A stretch of DNA of 64,000 nucleotides from assembly GCA_902806595.1 (NCBI GenBank), contig CADCXC010000038.1, positions 1 through 64,000 on the forward strand. The letters run 5' to 3'. This document shows, in pieces, positions 30,454 to 43,355 of the stretch. Below the pieces are notes generated by a model. The model saw only the letters and a program-made list of their open reading frames with translations. It had not been told where the DNA came from and did not search any database. The position numbers were made by a program, and so were the translations under genes. Source of the stretch: Pyrenopolyporus hunteri. Taxonomy: Eukaryota > Ascomycota > Sordariomycetes > Xylariales > Hypoxylaceae. Positions within the stretch are counted from its first letter, which is position 1. Each line of letters begins with the position of its first letter.

Positions 30454-31623
30454 CTATTCCTCGTCGACGGGGTAGAGATGGTTCCCCACCAGCTTGTTCA
30501 TCTGAAACATGTCCACCCTAGCCTGCTTAAAGACGGCTTGCATCCTCTCGTCGCATCGAATCTGCCGTTTGTCGTTCGGGTCTTGTAGCTGGTTGCCCTT
30601 GATGTGCTCCCACAGCTTCTTGACGACTTGCGGCCGGGAAAGCTAGGAGGATCGGGGTCAGGAGGGCGAAAGGAAAAAGGGGGGGGAGGAAGAGGGCTAG
30701 CGGACGATATCGAACTCACCTGGGATTCGCCGCATAGTTCGGCGAGCGGGTAGCTGAGATTAAACGGTTTCTGGAAGCCCCCGCCGGCCTTTCGCGGTCG
30801 GCTCGCCGATTCCTCGCTCCCCTCCACGTCGCTGTCGTCGTCGGGCCCGACCTTCTTGTCGCTCTTCTTCTTCCGAGGCGTGGGCTTGCTCTTCTTCTTG
30901 GCGGGCGCCTTGGGCTTACCACCTCCGCGCGTCGCGCGGGTGCGCTGGTTTTCCTGCGCCTGCAGCATCGCCGCCAGCTTGGCGTCCGCGTCCTCGGTGT
31001 CCTCGCTCTTCTCCTTGCGCTGCTTCTTCTTGGGCGGCTGCTGTACCGAGACCTTGATCTCGTCTCCGTCGGCGTCCTCCCCGGCATCTTGGCTATTCTC
31101 GTCGTACCCGTTAGCCTGCCGCTTGGGGGACGGGTTCGGCGACGCCGAGCCGGGTTGGGGAATATTCGGGGGAGGCGGCGGCGGGGCGGCGGAAGAGATG
31201 GCGTCGAAACGCTCTTCTATAAGCGCCTTAATCGCGTTCTAGAAAAAGGGGGGGGAGCATGTGAGCACGGAAGCGTACGCGGGGGCCGAAGCGTAGCAAG
31301 CACGAGAACGAGGGTTGCGGAACCGCCACGCACCTTCTGGTCGCTCAGATCCTTCCCGCCTAGCGCTGCTTCGAGGCCCATGCGGATCTTCTTGCGTGTG
31401 ACAGTCTCGAGGTCGGCCGTGGCCAGGATCCCGTCGATGACTTCGGTGTAGCGAATCTCCTCTTCGGCGGTCACTGCGGTCTACTTAGCCATGTGCTGCT
31501 GCTACTACTGCTACTACTACCTAGCTCGAGCGTCGGCCGTTCTAGGAAGGGTCTCGGTACGGCGACGCTGCGGATGGCGGGGAGGTTAATGTGAAAAAGC
31601 GAAAACGTACGAGGCGTAGCCAT
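30454..31623 (-). CDS. DEK_C-SWIB domain protein (Uaf30/Tri1-like)
   Basis: Well-supported exons are 31483-31334, 31238-30720 and 30642-30454, with introns GTGCGT...CTAG (31239-31333) and GTGAGT...CTAG (30643-30719). The DEK_C domain covers the N-terminus (YTEVIDGILATADLETVTRK, then NAIKALIEERFDAI). The centre is Lys/Pro-rich and acidic. The SWIB/MDM2 domain is at the end (GGFQKPFNLSYPLAELCGES, LSRPQVVKKLWEHIKGNQLQ, FQMNKLVGNHLYPVDEE). Yeast Uaf30 is a subunit of the RNA polymerase I upstream activating factor; Tri1 is its paralogue. The start is unresolved: the frame has no ATG, and ATG GCT AAG at 31492 is followed by TAG (31481-31483). A first exon from the ATG at 31623 with donor GTACCG (about 31562) and acceptor ending at that TAG would solve it in phase, and I prefer this. 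Confidence 0.85.
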
Positions 31624-34600
31624 GGTTGGTGTTGGGGAACTAGCTCCGATTATCTACCTCTCTACTAGATACGGTAGGCTCGGGGGCTCGGGGCTCGGCG
31701 GTACGCGGGTTGCGCAACGGCGAGTTTAGGGGATGAAGAACGAGTTCGCGGGCGGGAGAAGAGGACGGAGGCTGGCGCAGGTGCGGCGGTCTTTCTAGAA
31801 ATCGCCTCGGCGGTCAGAGCATAGCGGTAGCGCGGTATCGGAGGAGCAGGCGAACTAGATAGACGACCAGGCTATCGCGACTTTGGCGGTTGCGGCGGTT
31901 GCGGCGGTTGCGGTGGTTGCGGTGGTTGCGGTGGTTGCGGTGGTGGTTGTAGCGCCGCCGGTCGTGGAGAGGGGGGCGGGATGCTCGGTACGGAAGCCTA
32001 TACCAGAGATATAACCAAGCGGAAACCGACCAGTAAGGGCATCCGATTCTATCGAGCACGTCGTCAGCGGTCGACGGTAGCTCGGATTGGGAGGTGAACC
32101 AGGGGATAAGATGTATAGGCAAAAAGCGTATAGCCCTACGGGCCTTACCTCGCGCCTACGACTTGGTGGCAACCCGCGGATAAGGATGCGACGGCGAGGC
32201 AGTTCTGTTACGAGAGCTCGACGCGGTCGGACGGCCAACACCCTGTCTGAACGCGACCCCGGCGAAAGATTGAGCAGCTCGTGCTACTACTACGGCTGGC
32301 TCAGGTTCGCGGCTGTCGATGGGGAGTGCGAGTGACGGGTGACAGGTGACGGGTGACGTCTATCGCAGTTGATAAGCAGCAAGGGTGCGGCTTCGGGGGG
32401 GAAAAATGGAGAGGCAGGTCGAGGCGGATTCTTACCTACCTACCTAGGTACCTAGGTAAGCTCGGGTAGGAGGATATGTGATGGAAAATGGGAAAGTCGA
32501 GATCCCCGGTTTACGTTCGGATAAGCGATTGGGCTAGTTCGACGCGCCTGTCGGGTGTGCGTGTTGTGCGTGTGGTGCGTGTGGTGCGGGATACGGTCAA
32601 TCTAGATTAGGTTGGTCGGATTATTAGTCGTGTGCGGTTGTTAAGCCGTCGATGGATGGTGTGGATTATATCGGAGCAGCACAAAGAACTTTGTCGCTGC
32701 GTCGACGGTCCGCCTGCGAGGGAAAAGGTCACCGGACCAATAGCGACGTAGCTTTGTTAGTTGCATGTAGCGTTAGGGACATAATTTTAGGGACATAATT
32801 TTATGTATCGTGGCTGGTTGTAGTTTATGTAAGTCGCGCACTATTTTATCCCACATACGTCTCCTAGCTCGCGTCTACGACGAATACATACCTACCTACC
32901 TACCTACCAGGTATGCTAGCCTGCTTCGATCTCTTCAGAGTAGAAGCATTCGATTACGCATATCGTTCCCCCAAACCACCGTCTAAACGAAGCATTTCCC
33001 GCCAGATCTGCGCCCGGACGCTAGAGTGTTCCGTACATACGTGGTAGGTACGCACCGAGATATATCCAAGTACGTACGCTACGTCGCCGACGGCACATCC
33101 TCATCCCACCATGTCGGCAAAAAGGGTACCTGACCTTGCCCGGCGGCTACGCTAACCCCAAGAGGAGGCGGGACGCTACTATGTAGAGATCGTGTGGTGC
33201 GGCTAAATCCAGCCAACCAGAGAGTCGGCTTCGACGCTGCCGCATCGGGTATAGTCGGCCAGCCTCGTCGCCGCATACGTCGCTTTCGTACATGTACGTT
33301 AGCCCCCGATCCGTCTCGTACGGCACGTATAAGTGTGAGTGTGTATTCCACCACAGCAGTAAGTAACTACGTAGACGGCGGTCGTAGGCCCTTTTAACGA
33401 CCCGGCCGGTGCGTAGTCGGTAAGTACCTAGGTGGTAGTTATGCCCATCCATACATCGGGTACTACGGTTCCGGAGGTCACCGAGATATTAGATCCGGAA
33501 GCCGAAGCGCTAGCCCGGTATATCTCATAACTACCGTAGACGCCGCGACCTGGAAGACGCCTTCGACATCACCGCCAGTTCCAAGTGCCACCCAACATGC
33601 GAACATCCGTGGGTAACGGACTGATCCGAGAATGTTTCCGGTTTCTCCGGCCCCATCTGTTAGACACCCGTCTCAACGAACCTAGCAGCGACGAAACAAT
33701 ATAAATATAGAATCAAGCTGTACCAAGTCCAATCTCTAGAAAACGAGATTCCTTCGTACGCAAGAGCCCGTAGACGTTCTCGCATTCCCCGTTCCTCCCC
33801 CCCGCCCCCATCAAGTGCTCGGTTCCTATAAGCGTCTAGATGGACGCGGCAGAGCCGTATTCACATTCTCTAAGCGCTACGTGTCACGTAATGGAGATTC
33901 CGTATAGATGCAAGGACCGATCCGAGTATTCGAGTGTGGGTTTCCTCATATTTGTTACGGATACTTACCTAGGTAGCCACGTTATAGCAAAACCTACGTG
34001 TTAGTATGAATGAAATACCTACCTAAGCATTTCAACCTTTAGTGAGAATTATCATGTGGCTTGCACTCTACTAGTCCGCCTACTAGTCCACCGGCTGCTT
34101 GCGTGCTTACCGGGTACGCTCGACTCGAGTTCCAGTACTCTCCTTGACTGTTTCCCGGTAGCGCGGAGGGCCCTCGCCTTATGGTGTTACCGAACATGTG
34201 CGATACTCCTGAAGCGCGACCGATAGCACCGCCACCAGTACTTCATTCTTCGACCATCGCGTGGGGTGTCCAAATACCTCTTAAAGGGGCAGCGTACCTC
34301 ATGCGCTCTTCTCCCCTGACCGCCGAACAGGAAACGGATCCTACGTATCTACGTGGAGGTATGGAACAGCTAGCAGCCTCCAAGCCGCTGACAGCTCCCG
34401 GAACGAAATAGAGCAGCAACTCGGTTTCTTCACGAATATAAGCCGTCTAGGTAACGTCGCGTAAACGAGGACACGGTGCGCATGTATCAGGATCTGTAAG
34501 GACGTGTATCGACGCTAACATATTTCTAGCCTTTATACCGGGTACCTATACGTGTTTAGGGGGGCCAGGGATAGGTAGGTGCCGAACGACGCCTTCGGTC

Positions 34601-37600
34601 TCGTCGTGCTGGGCGGTCGTCGTTTTGAAAGGGACGGGCGCGAGGCTCTCGATCGCGCACGTAAGTGGTTGGCCGACGAGACTCCAGCGCTTGCTTAGAC
34701 GAATCTACGGCCAGAACGGATCCGGTTACTACGTAGGTCGTCGACAGGTAACGGCTCCTCGGACACGGCGACGGCACGCATGGATTGTCAAGTATCTGGA
34801 TAGGACAGCGTCGTATGTGTTTCTCACGGACAAGTAGTTGAAAACCGAGTCTTCGCTGCACGCTCAACATCTTCGACAGGCCAACTCGAGCCGGTCGACG
34901 AGTATATTTATACGATTCGGATTCGGATTCGATCTTCTTGGCCATTTTCGAATCGGACCGGCGTCTCGATCCGACTCTCGTTAAGCCATGTACTATGTAA
35001 AGCCACACCACAAACCTTCACCCCGACGACCAATTTTATCAAGACACCGTCTCGCGATTATTGATAGGCTACACGCAGCCGATCGGCGCTAGGCTGAGCC
35101 GTGTCTCATCTCGAATCGACTCGCCGAAGCCCTCGCGCCGATCCCACGCAGGTAAGCGGGTAGGAATGGGTCCCGTTCGCGCCACGACGAGCTGTCCGGG
35201 CGGTGAGACTCTCGATCCATCACATCCCGCTCCCTTATCCGAGAGCAAGGGGGTTTCCGACCATGACGTATAAATACCATACGAGGCGTCGAGGACTGGC
35301 GTCTCTCATCTTTCGTCAGGTGGGCGCGGAAAGCCGCATCTCTGAATCGAGGACTGGTCGTCGATCGTCTCGACGGGCCAGTCCGTTTACTTTGCCACTC
35401 GACCTCGCTGGGGAGTCGCGGAATTGATCCAAAACAAGAACCGCGCCTCTGGCCAGCCTCGCTTCGCCTTTACTATCCTCGACGACTCACCCTAGGGTTA
35501 ATAACCCGCAGAGCCCGGCGGCGCGGTATACATATGCTCGTGTGGCAAGGCGACCGGCCCTAGCCGTGTAGACTAACGACTCTTAAGCTAACCGCTGGCA
35601 TCGCCTCGATTAGCCCTATTCGCGTACCTACCTAGGTACATAAGTTGGTTGGTAGGTATGTAAGCAGGCGAGTGTCTGGCGAAAACTACTAACACGCTAC
35701 GACAGACCACCAACATAGTCTATCGTTAGCTGTGCCTCTTCTCTAACGAATTCGTAAAGATCTCGGTAACCGTCCCTCAACTTCTAACAAATAGAAGATG
35801 CACGTTTCGGCCATATACGGAGATTGGTGCCTAACTTAGCTTATCTCGGCTTCTTATGCGCATGTGTTGTGTTTTGCATACCTACTAACCTCCCATACCT
35901 GTATAGCGTACCTACCACCACGCCTGCGAGTGTGGGCGTAGCGTGAAAGGCCTGTTGTCAAGCCATGCATACGTTAGTAGATCGTCTCGCTCCGCAGTTT
36001 CGTAACGTATAGCACGCAGCGATACCTGGGTGTCGTCGTACAGGGATTTTATTGTCGGCGTCGTGGATGTCTCAACCTACCGATAGAAGAGGCGAAATCG
36101 TTGTTCCTAGCTACGCCGATTTAACCGGGTCGTTGCTGTTGAATGCCTACCCATCTTAATCCGCCGGCGACTCGAGACAAGCCGTCGCAAACCTGACTGG
36201 TCCAGGCCGAGCCTAGACCTTCGCGACGGGCAATCCGCCCTGCTGGTTCCATGCGCTTACTACTACGTACTACGCACGCGGTAGTTCAGACCTGGTATCG
36301 AGTTAGATCCGTGCTGATCGACCAATCTTTTCTATCGGCACCCATTCCAACTTGCCCACAGGGGGAGACCCCATCTTTTCCGGACGGTCGGTGCACGCCT
36401 ACATACCTACCTACCTACATATACCTGCCCACGTATTGTACAAGGACTCGCACTGTTGGTTCGTGGCTTGCGGGATTGCGCGGAATTCAGCAAGTCCGTG
36501 ATACTATCGGTACCGTAACACTATGTATTGTTTATTGGTTCGAGGACCGTAGAGTTCTTTGTGAGCCTCCCGCGTCTCGTAGAAGTAATCAGGACGCACC
36601 GGTTAAGCTGACGGCGTGGGAGGTTCGTTAGAAAATCGACGAGATGGATCGCGTACGCTATGTGGACTCGCCTGCTCATTTCCCTCGGTGCTGGGTCGGT
36701 GGCATGTCAGGCCGTTCGATGCGCACGAAACGAGATGGATACCTTTGCGTGCCACTTGAGCCGTAAATGAAACAGGCTCCGGGCGCATTGTCGATTCCGG
36801 TCCTTGACGGAGCCTGACAAGATTGACTATGCCCTTTTTCGACGTAGTGTCGTTACATCGAAGGTCGCGGATTGGTAAAGTCCGAACTGCTCAGGGGGCG
36901 TGACATGAGCTGAAATGCAGCCAAGGCGAGGGAAGTACTTGGACAGAACCAACCCTTATGCCGGGTCTGATTATTACCTACCTACCTACCTGCCTAGGTT
37001 ATTACCACTGTAGGTGTACCTATACCTCTCTTACTATACTGTTGTATACGGGAAAGGCGACTACTGGCTTGCGGTAGAAGAAAGGAATTCGGCGGCCCTA
37101 CGGATATATACCTAGGTATCTACAATGTCGGCTTCATATAACCCATGAGTAACATGAATTACGGGTCCTGATATTGAGTAACCGATCGATCGTGGTAACG
37201 CTGGAGTACGTGGGTTAGCCGACCCTCCTCGTCTTCGTCGTATGGCAATATTAATTACGTCTTAGGCCGGACGCTTGGCTTCGACCGCGCACAGATGCTC
37301 GTTGTGCAGAACTGTTTCAGGGATAAGGCTTGCATCTGCGGTGGATAAGGGGGATAATATCCTTGCATGGTGCGCATACCGTAATAGCGCATCGTCGGAA
37401 TCATATCCATAACCTACCAAGGGTATACGAGATCCCTGGACGTTCTCTTCTCTATAACTATACACATACACGTAGAGAGGTTTGTACAATACACGCAGGT
37501 ATATACGCAGGTATACGTAGATGATATTAGAATAGTAATCGTAGGGTAGAGCTACGTCGTGATACGTGTATTGTGCGGTTCTTCGCTTCTCCAAAGACTG

Positions 37601-38562
37601 GCTCGGCGGCCGTCGCGTAATACCTACGGCCCGGATAGGTATGTGATCGGTAACTCGAACAATCTTATATTCGTCCTTCGATGTCGCCCACTCGATGCAA
37701 CCCAAGCTACCACATACCTACATAGTATGTACGACGCTTGCGAGAACCCGTGTTTTCCACGTGGCTGCGAGAGTAGGGGCAGAAGGAGTAGGGGCAGAGA
37801 AGAGGCCTTATTCCTTAGATCGTCGGTAGCTAGCCCCTAGAAACGTTCCATCCGCTGCATCGATCTCCTGGCTGCTTAGTATTAGCTGGGATGGCCTAGG
37901 CTGCGCCGCTGGACCGGCTTTTGCTTATCTATCCCTACCACCCCGACGTGCTATAGCATGATGAATGCTCCATCCAGAGCAGCGCTAACGAGAACTGGCA
38001 CGCCTGGACCGTCTCGTTGCTTGCTTGCTTGCTTCCTCGCTTGCTCGCTTGCTAGCGGGATCTGGTTAAAGGGAAAGGCAAAGTGGGCGAAGAGGGGCGG
38101 GCACCTGGTCTCTCGAGTCTCCTAAGCTCTTAAGTCGTCGACGAGAACCCGCTAGCTACGGCCTAACATCCAAAACTATTCACCACTAGCCCGGGTCTAA
38201 GATAGCGGCCGAGGAAGGAAAAGGACGAGAAGGAGGACGAGGACGAGGACGAGGACGAGAAGGAGGGCAAAAAAACCAACTTACCAAAACACCCTAACGC
38301 ACCACCAACGGCCTCGGCGAGGGATCCGCGCTTGGCACGTGCCGGGGATATATCTTCTCTCTTCGCTCCCGTGCGTTCGATCGAAACTTGGCTATTCGGA
38401 CGATAATCGAGCTTGGACGGGCCGTGGCATTACGTGTGTGGCTGTCCCTTTAGCTACCCTCGCGTGCCTTTCGCCAAAGCTTAACCTTAACCTCCTCGGC
38501 TACCGAAGGAAAGAGAAAGGAGAAAAACCCCTTATGCGTGAGGGAACCACATAGATGTTGTT
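31624..38562. other. Seven-kilobase stretch with no recognisable gene
   Basis: All frames are short and their compositions do not look coding. Contents I can name: a 9-bp GGTTGCGGC tandem repeat at 31876-31951, ACCT/AGGT palindromes at 32433-32458, 32888-32912, 35625-35640, 36400-36416 and 36975-36997, a CTTGCTTGC tract at 38021-38052 and a GAGGAC hexamer repeat at 38225-38265. No tRNA or rRNA gene could be supported by eye. The final 200 bases are likely the GPCR promoter. Confidence 0.5.
31876..31951. repeat. 9-bp GGTTGCGGC/GGTTGCGGT tandem repeat
   Basis: About eight units in a row. On the opposite strand it gives an artificial Asn-His-Arg or Thr-Ala repeat in short frames that I do not regard as genes. 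Confidence 0.85.
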
Positions 38563-40318
38563 ATGACTTACAGCGACGACTACGGCCCGCTCGACCCCGC
38601 CAGCGATACTCTGTCGCCTCTGCCCCGCGGCCATCGCGATGGACTCGTCGCGGTCGCGGTCTGCGGCATAATCTCGTTCGTCTCGACGTCCGCGCTGTTC
38701 CTCTACCTCACCTACAAGCTGGTTACGTGGCACATCCGGATCCCGAAGAGGGTAGACGACGGCCACCAGACGCCGGCGAACGACCTGTCGTTGGGCCTGG
38801 CACAGAGGAACTATGGCTTGTCTAAGAAGGCGATTCCGCAGGAGGACGAGGGGGAGCGCCGGCGACGGGAGAAGGTGGGACGAGGTCCGCCGAACCAATT
38901 CCTGATACTCGTCTACAACCTATTCTTCGCCGACATGCACCAGTCCACCGCGTTCATGCTGAACATCCCGTGGCTCCGGAGCAACGAGATCGCCGTCGGC
39001 ACCTCGACGTGCTGGGCGCAAGGCTGGTTCGTGTCCACGGGAGATCTGTCGGCGAGCTGTTTCATATGCGCCATCGCCATCCACACCTACCTCACCGTCG
39101 TGAGGGGATACAAGCCGCCTCAGCGGCTACTATACCTCGCCATCGTACTCCTCTGGGTGTTCGTCTACGCCATGGCAATCGTCGGGGTAGCCGTGACAAA
39201 CGACGGGAAAGGAGCTGGAGGATTTTACGTTCGGGCGGCAGCCTGGTAAGTGATCGACCACCTACGCGGGTTCCTACGTACCTACTACCTCACCTAATAA
39301 CGAATAATCCATCCTTTATACACGCTCACCTCCCTATCTCTTCACCTCCTCCCTATCTCTTCACCTCCCTATCTCTTCACCTCCCTATCTCTAACCCCTT
39401 ACCTACGTCGATCGCAAGTAGGCTAACGTCGGCCGAAGGTGTTGGATTAACGTTAGGTTCGAGGGGCTCCGGCTCTGGCTTCACTATATCTGGATCTTCC
39501 TCTCCTTCATCGTCACTAGCATCCTGTATACGCTCATCTTCATCTTCCTCCATCGGAAGAAAGTCTTCTCCCAGCCGCTCTCGCATAGCCGTCCGTCGGC
39601 GTCGGCGTCGGCGCGGTCGGGCGCGGACAACTCGTCCATCCGCACGCCCTCTTCGGGCCACCACCCCGCCTTCCTCATCTACCCGGTCATATACGTGCTG
39701 TGTACGGCGCCGCTAGCCTTGGGGCGGGTGGTGAGCATGGCCGGGACGGAGGTTAGCGTAGCCTACTTCTGCCTCGCCGGCGCGATGATAGGCTCTAACG
39801 GATGGTTGGACGTGCTGCTGTTTTCGACCACGCGGCATTCCATCATCTTCAACGCGTCGCTCGACTCCGAAAATACGGGCTTGGAGACCTTTACGTTCAT
39901 GAGGACGCCGCACTGGCGGAAATACGGTAATATGGTCTGGGTGCAGGGCGGAGCCGGGGCTGGCGGCGACCGGGATGGCCACCAGCGCAGGGAACGTGGG
40001 AGAGGAGGAGGAGGAGGAGGAGGAGGGGGAGGAGCCTGGGGACTAGGCGGCGTCTGGCGACTGTTGGGATGGGGCCGGAGAGACGGCCGCTCCAAAGCCG
40101 CCGGCCGTTGGCTCGGGGGTCCGGGTACCGGTAGCCAGGAGTCTCTGAGGGGTATTACCGGAACGACCGACGCGGGAATCCAGATGGATACGGTTACGAC
40201 GGTTGTCGTAGAGGTCGACCAGAGCCACGCGAAGGCGAGGTCCCGGGAGCCTTCAGCGCACTCCATCGACAGCTCGGAGAAAGTGCTGGCCCAAAAGGCA
40301 GGGAGCTTACGGTTATAG
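38563..40318 (+). CDS. Git3-like G protein-coupled receptor
   Basis: Two exons, 38563-39245 and 39439-40318, 520 residues. The 193-bp intron starts GTAAGT, has a GGCTAACG branch and ends CGAAG; splicing rebuilds the sequence AAAWCWINVRFEGLRLWLHY. Seven hydrophobic helices are visible: near 27-52 (VAVAVCGIISFVSTSALFL), 110-130, 150-178, 187-210, 238-265 (YIWIFLSFIVTSILYTLIF), 300-325 and 330-356. A short Lys/Glu/Arg-rich loop separates helices 1 and 2. Loop 3 is Ser/Ala-rich, and the C-tail contains a poly-Gly run and a Ser/Thr-rich end. The architecture fits the fungal glucose/cAMP-receptor-like group (Git3, Gpr1, Pth11-unrelated), which signals through a Galpha protein to adenylate cyclase at the plasma membrane. 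The ligand cannot be inferred. Confidence 0.85.
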
Positions 40319-42578
40319 TAACCGAGGCGGGTCCCGGACCGCGAACACGTAGATAGATCCCGGGGGATCTCGTAGGTGATGTCCGTCCCCTCTAAAAAGC
40401 AGCGCAAGCCGTATTGATTGCATCGAGATACCCTTTCAAACTTGTACCAAGGTTCAACCAGCGATATAGATTAATTACAATAACTACCTACCTGTCTACC
40501 TGTCTACCTGTCTATCTGTCTACCTGCCTACTTGTCTACCCGCTTACTTAGCTACCTGCCTGTCTCGTTTGTACGTCAACCGAGTGGTTAAAGCTGACGA
40601 AGCTGCATGTACGTATTCGAAGAGCCGGATCAAGCCCTCGAGGGGAAATACATGTACGTAGGCGGTTACCTCAGGTGGTTATAAGCACCTCATGAAAACG
40701 CAGCAATGTATTATACCGCAGTAAGGGGTCTAAGTACCTCGTAAAGAGCGGATAAATTATATCCACGATTCTAGCCCTCCCGCGGCAAACAACCTCTGGC
40801 CAATTAGGTACCTCCCTAGATGACCGTACCTGCTATTAAAATTCGAAAATACCTCGAGAGTCCCGTGTTCGTTTTCGAATATGACCGTGCTGGCCAACGC
40901 TATGACAATCTTTCCATCCAGCTCGGATCAGTGTGGAATCTCTGAAAGAGCAATGCCTAGGAGTGATGATAGGTGCTCGTCACGGAGAAGCGGTTTAGAT
41001 GAAACCCTGTTCCGATTTCAAGATGATGGGATTCGCCGAGACACGTCCTTCGCCTTGGGACTGTGATAGATGGAGGTAGAGCAAAGTGGAATATTCCGCT
41101 GGCAGTGAAACTGTATGCTTATATCGAATGACACGAAGCTAGCTATATGCACTTAGAGCGCATACCGTTCAGGACGACGTCGGCTAACCCGGAACGGGTA
41201 TAGCGGCGTGATGGAAACCCACGATAATATAATGAATCGATGGACTGTTAAAGTGACATCCCTGGTGGTACGTGTATTGTACATAGGTCCGAGCATGGTC
41301 CTTAACAAATAGCCATTTTATCCGTGGGGTGCCACTCTCCATAGGATCCCGTCAAATCCGTCTTACGAGAGGCTGGAACAGGAACGATAACGAGCAAACC
41401 AGAGCGAGCCTAACCGCTTGTGCTTGAGGGTTCGTCTCACCACATTGCATCACGAAAAAGACGAAAATCCTTCAGAAGTCAGATATTCGTTAGACACGCC
41501 AACAGCACTCTCGTATCATCTGCCCATTAACCTCCTAAACCGCGTTACGTAGCTCTCGACCTTTCGTTCACTGCGTTCCCCGTTCTGTCTGTCTGTCTGT
41601 CGGATTGCGCCATCTATCAAACCGCTAAAAACGCCTACGGGGGTCAGAAGAAATAAAGCCGAGTACCCCGATATTACATCGTTAAGCGTTGTCGTCAGCG
41701 ATTTACAGGACCAGCCCGTTCGCCTACCACCTAAAGGCATCCGGATCTACACGTAAACCTACCTACCTACAATAACACTTACATACCTATTCCGTTTCGA
41801 TCGGAACGTACCTGTAGAATCGAGCTTGCTATTACCTACCTGGTGCCCTCCGACCGGTGTCCGTCGAGACGATTTCTTCCGAATCCATCCAGCTTACGAC
41901 TGCGTCTCGCTTGCTCTGCTTAGAGGGAGGTTACCTAACGTGCCTCCGTCCCTCGTTAATACCGCTGCGCACACACCGCACGCGCGGCACACCTTGTCGA
42001 TTCCTCTGAGCCGTCAATCTAAATTAAGACTCGCACCGAATTTTCTCGACTCCTTTACCCGTCGTCCGTCCGCCCACCCCTCGCTTGAGAGGGTTAATCG
42101 AACATACCTACCTACTTACCTAACTTACCTAACCTACCTCGCCTACCTAACCTACCTCGCCTACCTCGCCTACCCATTTCTATTTTCCACCCATCTCTTC
42201 GTTTCCACTTCATTTCCACTTCATTTCCACCCTTACGCTGCGTTATCTCAAAACTCCACCCCGCCCTTTCGTCTTCCTTTAACCGACAAAGTCGAGCTCC
42301 GACTTACGAGTCGAGTCGGATCGGATCGAATCGAATCGGATCGAATCGAATCGAATTCAACTAGGTTCAAACCATCACCGCCGGCTGGGTCGACGTCGTC
42401 TCCGGCTCCTCGATCCTACCTAGACGTGTCCGACGCTCCCCCGTCGTTTCGCTCGCCCTTGATGCGTTCTGATAGGAAGGGATAGGCAACGACTGGCTCC
42501 GTCCGCGACCCCCCCGAAACCTGTTGGCCTTCTCGTCTGGTCGTCGCCGTCGACGGGTTACGCGTTGACGTCTTCGAC
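40319..42578. other. Intergenic and Ire1 upstream region
   Basis: Contains a CTACCTGTCTACC tetranucleotide tract at 40480-40562, a CTGT microsatellite at 41584-41602, a long ACCTACCT/ACCTAACCTACCTCGCCT tract at 42107-42175 and a GAATC/GGATC pentamer repeat at 42310-42356 shortly before the Ire1 start. A 219-codon frame at 41826-42485 is made of these repeats and I reject it as a gene. Confidence 0.55.
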
Positions 42579-43317
42579 ATGCTGCGACGGCCTCCTGGCG
42601 AGGGACGGCTCGTCGCCCAGCAGCGCAAGGTCCTGCTCGCCTTAGCCGTCTTCCTTCTTCCTTGGCTTCAGCTCGTCGATGCTCAGCAGCAGCAGAACCG
42701 GCAGGGATCCTCCCCGGAGCGAGCCCCCGTCGCCAATCTCCTCAACGATTATAATAGCAACAAAGATAACGATATAGCCGTGAACAAGCACGACCTTGGC
42801 GACGTCCGCGACGTCCACGACCGGGACGTCCCTGTTCCCCGACGCGAGTCTCTCGGCGCCGGGCAGGTCGTCGGCAGCTTCGCCGCTCCCCCTCCCGCGG
42901 CTGTGGCAGCTCCCTCCAAGGGACGTAACGTCCGCGGGGCCCCGGCCGTCGGCCGCAGAAACGCCGTCTCCGCTAGCGAGCGGCGGCTCGGAAACGCGCC
43001 TATTCCTCACGATGCGAGCGCCCTCGCAACTTTGGCTCCGGCTCAGCCCGTTCGAGCACCAAACTCTCCAAGGCATCTGATGCCCAGCCTGCTTGCCGGT
43101 GCCGGGCTCTCCTCGCCGCAGACTGCGCGGAGTCTGGAGAAATGGGAAGTGGAAGACTACGTTCTTCTGGCGACCGTCGATGGACATCTATACGCCGTCA
43201 ACCGCGAATCCGGCGACGAGCGCTGGCATCTCCAAGTCGAGCAGCCTATCGTCGAAACCATCCACCATCGCCCGAACGGTTCCTTAGCCGACAGGCGGGG
43301 CGACCGCGACCGCGACC

Positions 43318-43355
<38 letters not shown>

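Noticed and set aside
41826..42485. 219-codon + frame before Ire1
   Set aside because: Its middle is translated ACCT and GAATC repeats (TYLTYLAYL, SDRIES); probably promoter or leader.
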